DNA of 64,000 bases from Fictibacillus nanhaiensis (GCA_017052515.1 JAFHKR010000039.1:1798001-1862000); one strand, 5' to 3'. Counted from the stretch's first letter, positions 39,492 through 49,771 are shown. Made by a program: numbers and translations. The notes: generated from the sequence alone by a model not told the origin.

Positions 39492-41849
39492 CTACTTCAA
39501 TACAGCGACTGTTACTCCGCCTCCGCCTTCACCAGCTGCACCCATTCTAGTGGATTTAACATTTCGATGCGTTTTCAACAGCTCTTGAACACCTTTTCTT
39601 AGTGCACCTGTCCCTTTACCATGGATGATATATACTTGGTTGAAACCAGCTAGAAGCGCTTCATCTAGATATCGATCCACCTCTAACATAGCATCTTCAT
39701 ATCTTTTCCCTCTTAAGTCAAGTTCTGGGCGAGAAGAATCTGAGCTTCCTGATACTTTTACGAATGAACGCGGTTCAGGTTTCGGTTTACTTTGTTTTAC
39801 CCACTCTAAATCTTTTTCAGATACATTCATCTTTAGAATCCCTATCTGAACTTGGTATTCGTTGTTACTTACTTTTTCCACGATATGTCCTTTTTGACCT
39901 ACAGTAAGTACTCGCACTTCGTCACCGGGAACATATTCTTGTTTTGTAGATACAGGTTTTAACTTCTTGTTTTTAGCTTTTGATTTGGGAACAGCTTCTT
40001 CCAATCTCTTTTTTGCTTCGATCAATTTATGTTCTTTAATCTGTCCACCCGATTTTTGAAGTTCACGAATTTCATGAATGATCTCTTCTGCTGTTTCACG
40101 TGCTTTTTCGATCGCTTTTTCTGCTTCCTGCTTTGCTTTTTCATACAGACGATCTTTTTCATTCTGAAACAGTTCGAGTTCTTTCTCTAGATCACTCTTA
40201 ATAGACTCTGCTTCTTTTCTTCTATCCTCTGCTTCTTCCATCTCTTTTTCTGCTTTCTTACGATTATCCTCTAATGACTTTATCATATTATCAATCTTGT
40301 TCTCGTCTTCACTGATCTGAGAGCGAGCTGAATCAATGATATCCTGACGTAGACCGAGTCTTTTAGAGATCTCAAACGCGTTACTTCGTCCTGGCACTCC
40401 TACTAATAAACGATAAGTAGGTCTTAACGTCTGCACATTAAATTCTACAGAAGCGTTCATAACACCAGGACGGTTATAAGCATATGCTTTTAGCTCACTA
40501 TAATGGGTAGTGGCAACAACACGTGCTCCTCGGGCAAACACGAAGTCTAGAATCGAAATAGCTAGGGCTGCCCCTTCTTGAGGATCTGTCCCAGCTCCTA
40601 GTTCATCAAAGAGTACGAGTGATTCATAGTCGATCTTGTTTAAGATGTCTACGATGTTAACCATATGTGAAGAAAATGTACTCAGTGATTGTTCAATAGA
40701 CTGTTCATCACCTATGTCAGCATATATGTTCTTGAAAACAGCCATTTCTGATTGTTCTCCAGCAGGTATCTGAAGGCCACATTGTGCCATAAGAGTAAGA
40801 AGTCCGATGGTTTTTAGGGTAACTGTTTTACCACCTGTATTCGGACCTGTAATGACGAGTGATTGATACTCGCCTCCTAACATCACACTCGTTGGAACAA
40901 CCGTTTCCTGATCGAGCAGAGGATGGCGGCCACTGTTCAGGGATATAAATCCTTTGTCATTCATAATCGGACGCGTACATTTTAGCTCATTGGCAAATCT
41001 TGCTTTTGCTAAAATAAAATCCATCTCTGCTAAAATATCTACGTTCAGCAGAATATCATCAGCATGTTCTGCTACTCCAGCAGTCAGTTCTCTTAAAATC
41101 TTCTCGATCTCACGAGCTTCTTTCGCTTTAGCTTCTTTCACTTGATTGTTAACTGTCATAACAGATTGAGGTTCAATGAACAAAGTTGCTCCACTCGCTG
41201 ATTGATCATGGACCATTCCGCCAAAATTACCTCTGTACTCTTGTTTAACAGGAATAACGAATCGGTCGTTACGAATCGTGATGATCGAGTCAGACAACAT
41301 TTTTTGATAGCTGGACGATCTAACGATTGATTCCAGTTTTTCTCTTACGCGCGTTTCATACGTACGCAACTGCTGACGAATCGCACGAAGTTCAGGACTA
41401 GCGCTATCCATCATATGTCCGTTGTCATCGATACAACTTTTAATTTCTTGTTCTAGCTCATGAAGAGGAATGATGTTTTCCGCTGCATTCTTAAGAATGC
41501 GCAGTTCAATTCCATCCTCAACCAAGCCCTCGATAAAACGCTTAAAGCGTCTACCACCATATAGAGTTGAAGCGATGTCCATTAAATCTTCTTCATTTAG
41601 CAGACTACCAATCTTTGATCGCTTAACATTTGAAGAAACATCAAAGATTCCGCCGAATGGAACTTGTCCTTTTAAACGGAGAATCTTTACTCCTTCGTCT
41701 GTGGCATCTTGTGCCTCGTTTACTTCTTCAAGTGTTGTAAACGGCATTAAAGAATTAATCTTATTTAGTCCAAGTGAGCAGCTTGCATGCTTTTTTAGAC
41801 GATCGATCACTTTTCTTAGTTCTAAAACACGCAGCATTTTTTCTTGCAT
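39492..41849 (-). CDS. mutSB: MutS2 (MutSB) ATPase/nuclease
   Basis: 785 residues, the same length as B. subtilis MutS2. Walker A GPNTGGKTVTLK near residue 330, Walker B LVLFDELGAGTDPQEGAA, a long coiled coil (about 510-640), the KOW-like segment EYVPGDEVRVLTVGQKG, and a C-terminal Smr nuclease domain (LDLRGKRYEDA, HGKGTGALRKGV). The family acts in recombination control and in rescue of collided ribosomes, not classical mismatch repair. It is 37 bp after polX. Confidence 0.97.
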   Translation of the reverse strand: MQEKMLRVLELRKVIDRLKKHASCSLGLNKINSLMPFTTLEEVNEAQDATDEGVKILRLKGQVPFGGIFDVSSNVKRSKIGSLLNEEDLMDIASTLYGGRRFKRFIEGLVEDGIELRILKNAAENIIPLHELEQEIKSCIDDNGHMMDSASPELRAIRQQLRTYETRVREKLESIVRSSSYQKMLSDSIITIRNDRFVIPVKQEYRGNFGGMVHDQSASGATLFIEPQSVMTVNNQVKEAKAKEAREIEKILRELTAGVAEHADDILLNVDILAEMDFILAKARFANELKCTRPIMNDKGFISLNSGRHPLLDQETVVPTSVMLGGEYQSLVITGPNTGGKTVTLKTIGLLTLMAQCGLQIPAGEQSEMAVFKNIYADIGDEQSIEQSLSTFSSHMVNIVDILNKIDYESLVLFDELGAGTDPQEGAALAISILDFVFARGARVVATTHYSELKAYAYNRPGVMNASVEFNVQTLRPTYRLLVGVPGRSNAFEISKRLGLRQDIIDSARSQISEDENKIDNMIKSLEDNRKKAEKEMEEAEDRRKEAESIKSDLEKELELFQNEKDRLYEKAKQEAEKAIEKARETAEEIIHEIRELQKSGGQIKEHKLIEAKKRLEEAVPKSKAKNKKLKPVSTKQEYVPGDEVRVLTVGQKGHIVEKVSNNEYQVQIGILKMNVSEKDLEWVKQSKPKPEPRSFVKVSGSSDSSRPELDLRGKRYEDAMLEVDRYLDEALLAGFNQVYIIHGKGTGALRKGVQELLKTHRNVKSTRMGAAGEGGGGVTVAVLK

Positions 41850-41886
41850 ATATTCTTCCTCCTGATCCCAGGACCTAGAGCTATTT

Positions 41887-43596
41887 TTAACGGTTTAAAT
41901 AAGTTTTTAGTTCGTTTAATGTCATTGTGTTTAACACATTGCTTTTTCGAACAAAACCTTTTCGAGCAACCGCTGCTCCAATCTCCATATGTTTCATCGT
42001 GTCTTTATAATGTGCATCTGTATTGATCGCAATCTTTACTCCAAGTTCCTGAGCTTTCTTTAACCACTGGGGCGCAAGGTCAAGACGATTGGGATTCGCA
42101 TTCAACTCAACAGCGGTACCTGTTTCATAAGCAAGCTGCAGCAGGGTATCTACATCCACGTCGTATCCTTCTCTACGTCCAATCAGACGCCCCGTTGGGT
42201 GAGCGATCAGATTCACTTTTTTGTGTTTTAACGCCGTCTTCAAACGATCCATGATCTTGCTTTGATCTTGAGAGAACGCAGAATGGATGCTAGCAATAAC
42301 AAAATCCATCTCATCTAACAATTCATCATCATAATCAAGTGTACCATCTGGTAGAATATCCATCTCGATTCCAGCTAGTATCTTAAAATCGGTATACTTT
42401 TTATTTAACTTATTAATCTCTTGTCGTTGCATGCGCACTCTCTCAGGAGTTAGCCCGTTTGCTACTCGTAAATATTGAGAATGATCTGTAATCGCCATAT
42501 ACTCATAGCCTTTACTTCGTGCTTCTTCAGCCATTTCTTCGATCGAGAACGCCCCATCACTCCAAGTAGAATGCAGATGAAGATCTCCTTTTATGTCGGA
42601 TAATTGAATCAGATCATGACCATCCTTAAATAGCTCTATTTCTTCACCAGATTCTCTCGCTTCAGGAGGAATCCAATTCAATGAAAAATGAGCATAGAAA
42701 TCCTCTTCCGTTTCAAATGTAAGAATTTCACCAGTTTCTATATTTTCTACTCCATATTCACTGATCTTTTCGCCTCTAGCTTTTGCAAGCTGACGCATTT
42801 TAACGTTATGCTCCATAGATCCCGTAAAATGATGAAGTGTCGTAGCAAACTGATGGGGTTGTACGATACGAAAGTCAACGGATACAGAAAGCTTTTCATC
42901 GAGTACGAGGGAAACCTTTGTATCTCCGCTTGCTATCACATCAATGACTCCATCTAGTTTCAAGAGTTGCTCTTTTACTTCACCCGGATGTTCACTTGAA
43001 ATAATAAAATCCAAGTCTTTGATCGTTTCTCGGTACCGTCTGAGACTTCCTGCTCTAGAGTATTTCTCAATATTTTTCATTCTTTTTAACTGAGATTCTA
43101 TTTTCTCTGCAATGGGCAGCATATAGGCAATTGGAAGCCTTTCCGGTCTTTTCCCTAGATCCTTTAAGGATGCTAAAATCTTCTCTTCCGTTTTAGCACC
43201 AAACCCTGCCAATGCCCTTACTTTACCATTTTCACATGCTTCTTTTAGAGATTCAATATTCGTTATGCCTAACTCGGAATAAAGTTTAGCGATTTTCTTA
43301 CCTCCGAGATTTGGAACTTGTAGCAGTGTAATCAATTCAGACGGTACTTTTTCCTGAAGTTCTACCAAAAGTTCTGACTTGCCTTTTTCTAATATTTCTA
43401 TGATTACAGAAGCTGTACCTTTGCCGATACCTTTCAGTTTTGAAACATCGCCGATCTCGTCCATCGTTCGCTCATCACTCTCAAGAGCGTTCGCTGCTTT
43501 ACGATATGCGGAAACTTTAAACGAATTCTCTCCTAAGATCTCAAGGTACAAAGCAATCTGTTCAAGTGCACGTACTACCTCTTTTTTATTTACCAT
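41887..43596 (-). CDS. polX: DNA polymerase X with PHP phosphoesterase domain
   Basis: 569 residues. Helix-hairpin-helix motifs at about 50-130, an X-family palm with DLDFIISS and VSVDFRIV aspartates, and a C-terminal PHP domain with HLHSTWSDG, HSQYL, EMDILPDG, HPTGRLIGRREGY and NTDAHY metal ligands. A gap-filling repair polymerase with 3'-5' exonuclease. Followed by mutSB. Confidence 0.96.
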   Translation of the reverse strand: MVNKKEVVRALEQIALYLEILGENSFKVSAYRKAANALESDERTMDEIGDVSKLKGIGKGTASVIIEILEKGKSELLVELQEKVPSELITLLQVPNLGGKKIAKLYSELGITNIESLKEACENGKVRALAGFGAKTEEKILASLKDLGKRPERLPIAYMLPIAEKIESQLKRMKNIEKYSRAGSLRRYRETIKDLDFIISSEHPGEVKEQLLKLDGVIDVIASGDTKVSLVLDEKLSVSVDFRIVQPHQFATTLHHFTGSMEHNVKMRQLAKARGEKISEYGVENIETGEILTFETEEDFYAHFSLNWIPPEARESGEEIELFKDGHDLIQLSDIKGDLHLHSTWSDGAFSIEEMAEEARSKGYEYMAITDHSQYLRVANGLTPERVRMQRQEINKLNKKYTDFKILAGIEMDILPDGTLDYDDELLDEMDFVIASIHSAFSQDQSKIMDRLKTALKHKKVNLIAHPTGRLIGRREGYDVDVDTLLQLAYETGTAVELNANPNRLDLAPQWLKKAQELGVKIAINTDAHYKDTMKHMEIGAAVARKGFVRKSNVLNTMTLNELKTYLNR

Positions 43597-43698
43597 AATA
43601 AGCTCACCTCTATTATAATTGTATGGCTAGAAAGACAAAGGCTATTTTCTACGAGTTTGGTACTTATGAAGTATTTGACACGTTGAACTAATGACACA

Positions 43699-43745
43699 TC
43701 CCTGAAAGCGAGCAAGTGTGTGCGAAACTCAAGTACTTCTTTGAT
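43699..43745. repeat. Remnant of the dispersed repeat
   Basis: CTGAAAGCGAGCAAGTGTGTGCG and the following AAACTCAAGTACTTC resemble the right end of copies B and D. It is short and decayed, 80 bp from full copy D. Confidence 0.4.
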
Positions 43746-43823
43746 TTCTTTTAACAAAGTGTGCAAAATAAACTTCTAAAAAATGGTTTATTTGTGTTGT
43801 TTTTTTATTAACTTCTTTGACAA

Positions 43824-43969
43824 GTTGATTGGAGCAGAAGGATGCGAGACTCTAGGCTAGGACAAGCGGTCAGGTGAGACCCTTAACGGCGCAAAGCGGC
43901 AAGGGGCTCACCGCCTGCCCCGCGGAAAGCGAGCAGCCTGAAGCGGAAATCACTACATTCAAGAACAAC
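43824..43969. repeat. Copy D (full length) of the dispersed repeat
   Basis: It begins GTTGATTGGAGCAGAAGG and ends GCGGAAATCACTACATTC. Internal blocks are CAGGTGAGACCC, GGCGCAAAGCGGC, GGGGCTCACCGCCTGCCCC and GCGGAAAGCGAGC. The two ends are imperfect inverted repeats and the middle can form further stems. It lies in the 418-bp gap between cvpA and polX; nothing else is seen in that gap apart from the cvpA terminator and a remnant copy. Confidence 0.85.
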
Positions 43970-43986
43970 TGAGTATAAACAACAAA

Positions 43987-44016
43987 GAAAAAAACTTCTC
44001 CGCGCTGGGAGAAGTT
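43987..44016 (-). terminator. Terminator of zapA-cvpA
   Basis: On the minus strand AACTTCTCC and GGAGAAGTT pair and seven Ts follow. The stem starts immediately after the cvpA stop codon. Confidence 0.88.
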
Positions 44017-44551
44017 ATGCCATATGTTTCATCCACATTTCCTTTACGGACTCAGAAAATACGGGGGTGTTTTTGACCATTCCCTGTGCGATCCATGAAT
44101 TTTCATAATGAGCTTGAAAGGCTTCTATCGGAACTAATGTTGCGATATACAATAAAATAAACACGATTAAATAGACTTCTACAAAACCTAGTAAACCACC
44201 GAGCCATCTATTGAACGTATGAAGAATCGGTAAGTTTGCAAGAAAATCAAGCATAGACCCAAGAATCTGCAAGATGATCTTGGTGGCGAAGAACAATATC
44301 GCAAAGGCTATCGCATTATAATAAGCTTGTTCAAGTGAAATGCTGTTCATTAAGAAGGATACAGAACTATCATTTGAAGAAGGATATGGAATCCACAACT
44401 CTAACTTAGGCGCAAGATCGTCATAATACAGATAAGCAACGATATAGGCTGCTATGAATCCGACCAAATGAACGAGCTGCATGATGAAACCTCGTTTTAA
44501 CCCGATTAAAAATCCACCTGCTAATATAATAATTAAAATCAAATCCAACAT
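44015..44551 (-). CDS. cvpA: CvpA family membrane protein
   Basis: About 178 residues with four or five hydrophobic helices. The N-terminus MLDLILIIILAGGFLIGLKRGF and the central glycine-rich NRWLGGLLGFVEVYLI are CvpA-family features. The homologue in B. subtilis is yshB; the role there is unclear. The start at 44549-44551 follows GAGGAAAG and sits one base after the zapA stop; a frame 7 codons longer overlaps zapA. Confidence 0.9.
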   Translation of the reverse strand: MLDLILIIILAGGFLIGLKRGFIMQLVHLVGFIAAYIVAYLYYDDLAPKLELWIPYPSSNDSSVSFLMNSISLEQAYYNAIAFAILFFATKIILQILGSMLDFLANLPILHTFNRWLGGLLGFVEVYLIVFILLYIATLVPIEAFQAHYENSWIAQGMVKNTPVFSESVKEMWMKHMA

Positions 44552-44552
44552 A

Positions 44553-44816
44553 CTAACTTTCCTCTTTTCCAATTCGCTGTTGCAATTTTTTCAGCTCTTC
44601 TTTAATCTTTAAATATTCGTTCATTGTATTTACTGCTGTAAGTACAGCAAGTTGTTTCGTGTCGAGAAACCGGTTATGAGATTGTATCTCTCTCATTTTC
44701 AAGTCTACTTTATCAGCTACTAAATGAATGTGGCTGGAGGATTCGGTCCCTGCAATTACATATCGTTGTCCATAGATTTCGACCGTCGTACGGTTTTTCT
44801 TTTTCTCTTCCGCCAC
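44553..44816 (-). CDS. zapA: Cell division protein ZapA
   Basis: 87 residues. VEIYGQRYVIAGTESSSHI at the N-terminus, then a coiled coil. It binds FtsZ and stabilises the Z ring. GTG start with AAGGAGG at 8 bp. First gene before cvpA, divergent from rnhC, as in B. subtilis (yshA). Confidence 0.94.
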   Translation of the reverse strand: MAEEKKKNRTTVEIYGQRYVIAGTESSSHIHLVADKVDLKMREIQSHNRFLDTKQLAVLTAVNTMNEYLKIKEELKKLQQRIGKEES

Positions 44817-44972
44817 AAAATAACCTCCTTAACATACAAAGGATCATTCATTTAATGAATACTCTAATCTTTATCTTATCAAATATCGTTCATAGTTGAA
44901 AATATTTCTGTTCTATTGTAGCGTTTTTTTGATATATTTGGAAATCTCTTCATTTTTAGGAGGATCACTATT

Positions 44973-45917
44973 ATGTCTCACGTTGTTAAAAAGATGACAA
45001 ATTCAGAAATACTTCAAATGAAAAAAGAACTCTCATCCGTTCTATCCGCTAAAACGCCACCTGGAGCAGTTTTTTCAGCCAAACTCACCGATTGCACCGT
45101 TACAGCATACCAGTCGGGCAAAGTCCTTTTCCAAGGTAAGGGAGCTGAAGCTGCTTCTCAAAAATACTCAGGTGAAGTTTCCGTCCCTAAAGAGAAAAGT
45201 AAAACGGTGAAACCGCCTCATCAGTATGCACCACCACAGAACGCATCAGAATTATCGATGATCGGAAGTGACGAAGTTGGAACAGGAGATTACTTTGGAC
45301 CCATGACTGTTGCCGCCGCATACGTTTCTAGAGCTAATCTTGAACTCGTAAAAGAACTAGGTGTAAAAGATTCCAAGCACTTAAATGACAAACAGATCAT
45401 TCAGATCGCAAAAGAACTCATCCATACCGTCCCATACTCTCTTCTCGTCCTGAATAATGAGAAGTATAACGAACTTCAGCAAAAAGGGATGACGCAAGGA
45501 AAGATTAAGGCGATCCTTCATAACCGAGCTCTCCAAAACGTTAAAGCAAAAATTGAAGGTGAAGAGATCGAAGGTATACTAGTCGATCAGTTCTGTGAAC
45601 CTGGTGTTTACTTTAACTACTTAACAAGAGAGAAGAACCTCTTAAAAGAAGGGCTTTATTTTGCCACAAAAGGCGAATCGATTCATCTTTCTGTTGCTGC
45701 AGCTTCAATCTTAGCCAGATATAGCTTTTTAAAAGAAATGGATAAGCTAGGGCACCGTTTTAATACCGTTATTCCAAAAGGGGCAGGTCCACACGTGGAT
45801 GTAAAGGCGGCTGAGCTCGTTGAAAAATATGGAGATACTGTTTTTGATACGGCAACAAAGAAGCATTTTGCAAATACGCAAAAAGCCTTGAAGCTGTTAC
45901 GCAAAAAACGAAGCTAG
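44973..45917 (+). CDS. rnhC: Ribonuclease HIII
   Basis: 314 residues. An N-terminal TBP-like substrate-binding domain (about 1-85) is followed by the RNase H2/H3 core with GSDEVGTGDYFGPM, the KDSKHLND segment and AAASILAR. It cleaves RNA in RNA-DNA hybrids. AGGAGG precedes the ATG. A rare plus-strand gene here, with the same divergence from zapA as in B. subtilis. Confidence 0.97.
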   Translation: MSHVVKKMTNSEILQMKKELSSVLSAKTPPGAVFSAKLTDCTVTAYQSGKVLFQGKGAEAASQKYSGEVSVPKEKSKTVKPPHQYAPPQNASELSMIGSDEVGTGDYFGPMTVAAAYVSRANLELVKELGVKDSKHLNDKQIIQIAKELIHTVPYSLLVLNNEKYNELQQKGMTQGKIKAILHNRALQNVKAKIEGEEIEGILVDQFCEPGVYFNYLTREKNLLKEGLYFATKGESIHLSVAAASILARYSFLKEMDKLGHRFNTVIPKGAGPHVDVKAAELVEKYGDTVFDTATKKHFANTQKALKLLRKKRS

Positions 45918-45960
45918 TAGAAGTAGATGATAGGAATAGGCTGTTTCTGATTTTGGGAGT

Positions 45961-46171
45961 GTTGATTTCCGTTCCAGGATGCTCGCTTTCCACGGGGCAG
46001 GCGGTGAGCCACATTGGTACGTTTCACTTTTAAGTGTCTCACCTGAGCCGTTTCATAGAAATATTCTTGCTCCTGCGTCTACAAGTTAATGCTACCGCAG
46101 TTAGCTTCCTCGTCGCATGCCTTGCGAGAAGCATCTCAAGTAGTTGGCACGCACCTTCCACTCCAATCAAC
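45961..46171. repeat. Copy E of the dispersed repeat with an internal insertion
   Basis: It starts GTTGATTTCCGTTCCAGG and ends CACTCCAATCAAC. The first 85 bp or so match copy C almost base for base, including TTTCACTTTTAAGTGTCTCACC. After that it has about 80 bp of extra sequence (roughly 46047-46150) that copies C and D lack. It lies between rnhC and a bidirectional terminator. Confidence 0.8.
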
Positions 46172-46227
46172 AGTCAAAGAAGTTAAAAAAAGATTTAAAG
46201 CAACAATCTTTTAGAAAACAGCCTATT

Positions 46228-46266
46228 AAAAAAACCGGTTCATCCATTATGGATGAACCGGTTTTT
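46228..46266. terminator. Bidirectional terminator between rnhC and pheT
   Basis: A perfect palindrome, AAAAACCGGTTCATCC with GGATGAACCGGTTTTT, between the convergent genes. It has A/T tracts on both sides and can end both transcripts. Confidence 0.93.
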
Positions 46267-46273
46267 GTGTGGT

Positions 46274-48697
46274 TTATTTTCTTAGCTGAGCGCCAAAGCG
46301 TTCTTCTAAGCTCTTTAATACGCGGTCATGCGCCGTTACGACTTCTTCATCTGTTAACGTGCGTTCTGGATCGAAATATTTCAGTGAGAAGGCAAGTGAT
46401 TTCTTACCAGCTTCCATCTTATCACCTTCATACAAATCAAAAAGATTTACTTCTTTTAACAATGCTCCACCTGCAGCCTGGATAACAGTTGTCAGATCTC
46501 CTGCTGGAAGTTCTTGATCAACTACAAGAGCGATATCACGTGTAATGGAAGGATAACGCGGCAATGTTTGATAGATTATCTGATCTGTTTCTTTCTCTAA
46601 TAGACTAGTTGCGTTCAACTCGAACACATACGTATCTTTTACATCCAAGTCTTTTTGAAGAGCCGGATGAAGCTGACCAACAAATCCTACAGAAATACCA
46701 TCAAGTTTCACGATTGCCGTTCTTCCTGGATGCATGTTTTCAATTTCTCCAGCTTCATATGTGATGCGTTCAGAAAGGTTCAATTCACCCATGAGACCTT
46801 CTAAGATCCCTTTTAACACATAAAAATCAACAGTCTTTCTTTCTCCTTGCCAAAGATGCTCGTTAAATACACCTGTAACAGCTCCTGAAACGAACACATA
46901 CTCTTCTGGAAGGTCCTTCAGTACCTCTTGTCTATTGATGAAGACTGATCCCATCTCATAGATAGCGAGGTCTTCCATCGAACGATTTCTGTTGTATTGA
47001 AGCACTTCTAGAAGCTGTGGCAATAAACTCATTCTTAAAGTACTGCGCTCTTCACTCATCGGATGCGCAACTGAGATCGGATATACCTTCTCGTCACTAA
47101 ATGAGAAATGAGTAGACTTTGCAGGAGTAGTCAAGGCGTATGTTACAGCTTGATATAGCCCCGCACCTTCTAGATACGTTCTGATATTACGTCGTTGTGC
47201 CTGATTCTTCGTTAGGCCACCCGGACGCGCTTCTGATAAAAGGTACGTAGTCGGGATACGATCATATCCATAGATACGTCCTACTTCTTCAATCAAATCC
47301 GCTTCGATCGTTATGTCTGGTCTGCGGGAAGGTACGTTTACTTCGAACTGTCCGTTAGATTCTTTATAACCAAAACCTAAACGCTTAAAGATAGATGCAG
47401 TCTGTTCAGATGTAATCTCAGTTCCCAAGAGGTTGTTCATTCTTGAAACATCCATCTTCACACTGTATGTGTTAACTTCTCGTTTACCCGCTTCAACGAT
47501 TCCTTCAGCCACTTTGCCTCCAGCAAGTTCCGCCATAAGGCTAGCAGCTCTCATTGCTGCAGCATATACTCGGTTACGATCGATGCCTTTTTCATATCTT
47601 GAACTCGCTTCACTACGTAAGCCAAGATCTTTAGAAGCTGCTCTTACACGACCTGAAGCAAAATAGGCTGCTTCTAAAAGTACGTTTGTTGTGTCAGATT
47701 GAACTTCACTCGTTGCGCCACCCATAACCCCAGCTACTGCAATCGGATCTTTACCATTTGTAATCACCAAGTGAGTATCTTTAAGTTTACGATCCTGATC
47801 ATCAAGCGTTTGAATGTGCTCACCTTCTGTAGCACGTCGGATGACAATCTCTTTAGAACCTAATCGGTTATAGTCAAAAGCGTGTAGTGGCTGACCATAT
47901 TCAAGAAGTACATAGTTTGTGATATCAACAATGTTATTGATCGGACGAATGCCTGATGCCATTAATCGGTTCTGCATCCAAAGTGGTGAAGGACCAATCT
48001 TAACATCGCGGATAATCATCGCACCGTAATAAGGGTTATCTTCAAGTGATTCGATCTGAACGGAAATAAAATCTTCTGCTTTTTCTTCTGATGTATTGAT
48101 CGATGTGTTTGGAAGTTTCACTTCTTGTTTTAAAATTGCTGCTACTTCATTTGCAACACCGATTACGTTCAGGCAATCAGCTCGGTTTGGCGTAAGTCCA
48201 AGTTCCAGTACATGATCATTCAGATTTAAGTATTCTAAAGCATCACTTCCAGGCTCTGCGTCAGATGGCATCACAAAGATTCCTGTTGCATATTCTTTTG
48301 GAACTAATTTTGTATCAACACCTAACTCTGTAAGCGAACAAATCATTCCGTGAGATTCTTCACCGCGAAGTTTTGCTTTTTTAATTTTAAAGTTACCCGG
48401 AAGAACGGCACCAGGTACAGCCACAGCCACTTTTTGGCCTTGAGCTACATTCGGTGCACCACAAACAATCTGTGAGACTTCACCTTGACCAACATCTACT
48501 TTACAAACTCTTAGCTTGTCAGCGTTCGGATGCTGAATACATTCTTCCACATACCCAACAACTACTCCACTGATTCCTTTGTTTAATGACTCGACCATCT
48601 CGACTTCAATACCGCTTTTTGTAATCTTATCTGCGAGTTCAGACGGTGAGATTTCTATATTTACATATTCTTTTAGCCAGTTATAAGAGATTAGCAT
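46274..48697 (-). CDS. pheT: Phenylalanine-tRNA ligase beta subunit
   Basis: 807 residues. The N-terminal tRNA-binding OB domain (about 40-150, VCGAPNVAQGQKVAVA), B3/B4 editing domain, B5 domain, catalytic-like core and C-terminal FDX-ACB domain (LPRYPSITRDIALVV) are in the normal order. It pairs with PheS. It is 18 bp after pheS. Confidence 0.98.
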   Translation of the reverse strand: MLISYNWLKEYVNIEISPSELADKITKSGIEVEMVESLNKGISGVVVGYVEECIQHPNADKLRVCKVDVGQGEVSQIVCGAPNVAQGQKVAVAVPGAVLPGNFKIKKAKLRGEESHGMICSLTELGVDTKLVPKEYATGIFVMPSDAEPGSDALEYLNLNDHVLELGLTPNRADCLNVIGVANEVAAILKQEVKLPNTSINTSEEKAEDFISVQIESLEDNPYYGAMIIRDVKIGPSPLWMQNRLMASGIRPINNIVDITNYVLLEYGQPLHAFDYNRLGSKEIVIRRATEGEHIQTLDDQDRKLKDTHLVITNGKDPIAVAGVMGGATSEVQSDTTNVLLEAAYFASGRVRAASKDLGLRSEASSRYEKGIDRNRVYAAAMRAASLMAELAGGKVAEGIVEAGKREVNTYSVKMDVSRMNNLLGTEITSEQTASIFKRLGFGYKESNGQFEVNVPSRRPDITIEADLIEEVGRIYGYDRIPTTYLLSEARPGGLTKNQAQRRNIRTYLEGAGLYQAVTYALTTPAKSTHFSFSDEKVYPISVAHPMSEERSTLRMSLLPQLLEVLQYNRNRSMEDLAIYEMGSVFINRQEVLKDLPEEYVFVSGAVTGVFNEHLWQGERKTVDFYVLKGILEGLMGELNLSERITYEAGEIENMHPGRTAIVKLDGISVGFVGQLHPALQKDLDVKDTYVFELNATSLLEKETDQIIYQTLPRYPSITRDIALVVDQELPAGDLTTVIQAAGGALLKEVNLFDLYEGDKMEAGKKSLAFSLKYFDPERTLTDEEVVTAHDRVLKSLEERFGAQLRK

Positions 48698-48715
48698 ATA
48701 TTTCCCCTCCTCAAG

Positions 48716-49750
48716 TTATGCATTTTTGAATTGTTTTAAAAACCGGATATCGTTCGCATAGAAATGACGGATATCATCAATTCCATATTTGAGCATCGCG
48801 ATACGTTCAGGTCCCATACCAAATGCAAAACCTGTGTATTTCTTTGAATCGAATCCAGCCATCTCAAGTACGTTCGGATGAACCATACCTGCTCCTAAGA
48901 TCTCAATCCAGCCTGTTTGTTTACAGATCGAACAGCCTTTTCCACTACACTTAAAACAAGAGATGTCCATTTCAACAGATGGTTCTGTAAAAGGGAAGAA
49001 ACTTGGACGAAGACGAATTTTACGATCTTCACCGAACATTTTCTTCGCGAACGTTTCAAGAACACCTTTTAAATCACTTAAACGAACGTTTTGGTCTACA
49101 ACGAGTCCTTCGATCTGCATGAACTGATGAGAGTGTGTTGCATCATCGTTATCTCTTCGGTAAACCTTACCTGGAGAAATGATTTTCACAGGTCCTTCAC
49201 CTTCATGCTTTTCCATCGTACGTGCTTGAACAGGTGACGTTTGTGTACGAAGAAGGATATCCTCTGTAATAAAGAATGAGTCCTGCATATCACGCGCAGG
49301 GTGCCCTTTTGGCAAGTTTAGCGCTTCAAAATTGTAATAATCTGTTTCTACTTCTGGACCTTCTGCGATCGTGAAGCCCATGCTCAAGAACAGATCTTCA
49401 ATCTCCGTAACAACTGCTGTTAACGGGTGAGGATTTCCTTTCTTTACAGGTCTTCCTGGTAATGAAACATCGATCGTTTCTTTTGAAAGCTTTTCCGCGA
49501 TTGCTGCATCCTCAAGCGCGCTTTGTTTTTTATCTAGTTCCTGTTGGATGCTGTCACGAACTTCGTTGGCATAAGCACCAATAACAGGTCTTTCTTCAGC
49601 AGAGAGTTTCCCCATCCCTTTTAATACTTCTGTAATGGGTCCTTTCTTTCCTAAATAAGCTACCTTAACAGCTTGCAGATCTTTTAAATCTTGGGCTTCT
49701 TTGATCTGGCCGATCGCTTCTACTTTTAAAGCTTCTAAACGGTCTTTCAC
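48716..49750 (-). CDS. pheS: Phenylalanine-tRNA ligase alpha subunit
   Basis: 344 residues. An N-terminal coiled coil binds tRNA; class II motifs follow: [43 protein letters not shown], and [15 protein letters not shown] near the end. Four cysteines ([12 protein letters not shown]) in the insert. GTG start with AGGAGGGG 6 bp upstream. Controlled by the T-box in its leader. Confidence 0.98.
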   Translation of the reverse strand: MKDRLEALKVEAIGQIKEAQDLKDLQAVKVAYLGKKGPITEVLKGMGKLSAEERPVIGAYANEVRDSIQQELDKKQSALEDAAIAEKLSKETIDVSLPGRPVKKGNPHPLTAVVTEIEDLFLSMGFTIAEGPEVETDYYNFEALNLPKGHPARDMQDSFFITEDILLRTQTSPVQARTMEKHEGEGPVKIISPGKVYRRDNDDATHSHQFMQIEGLVVDQNVRLSDLKGVLETFAKKMFGEDRKIRLRPSFFPFTEPSVEMDISCFKCSGKGCSICKQTGWIEILGAGMVHPNVLEMAGFDSKKYTGFAFGMGPERIAMLKYGIDDIRHFYANDIRFLKQFKNA

Positions 49751-49771
49751 CGTGCAACCCCTCCTAAAAAA

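Noticed and set aside
45769-46014. Minus-strand frame over the rnhC 3' end and repeat copy E
   Set aside because: Overlaps rnhC antisense and repeat sequence; no start signal.
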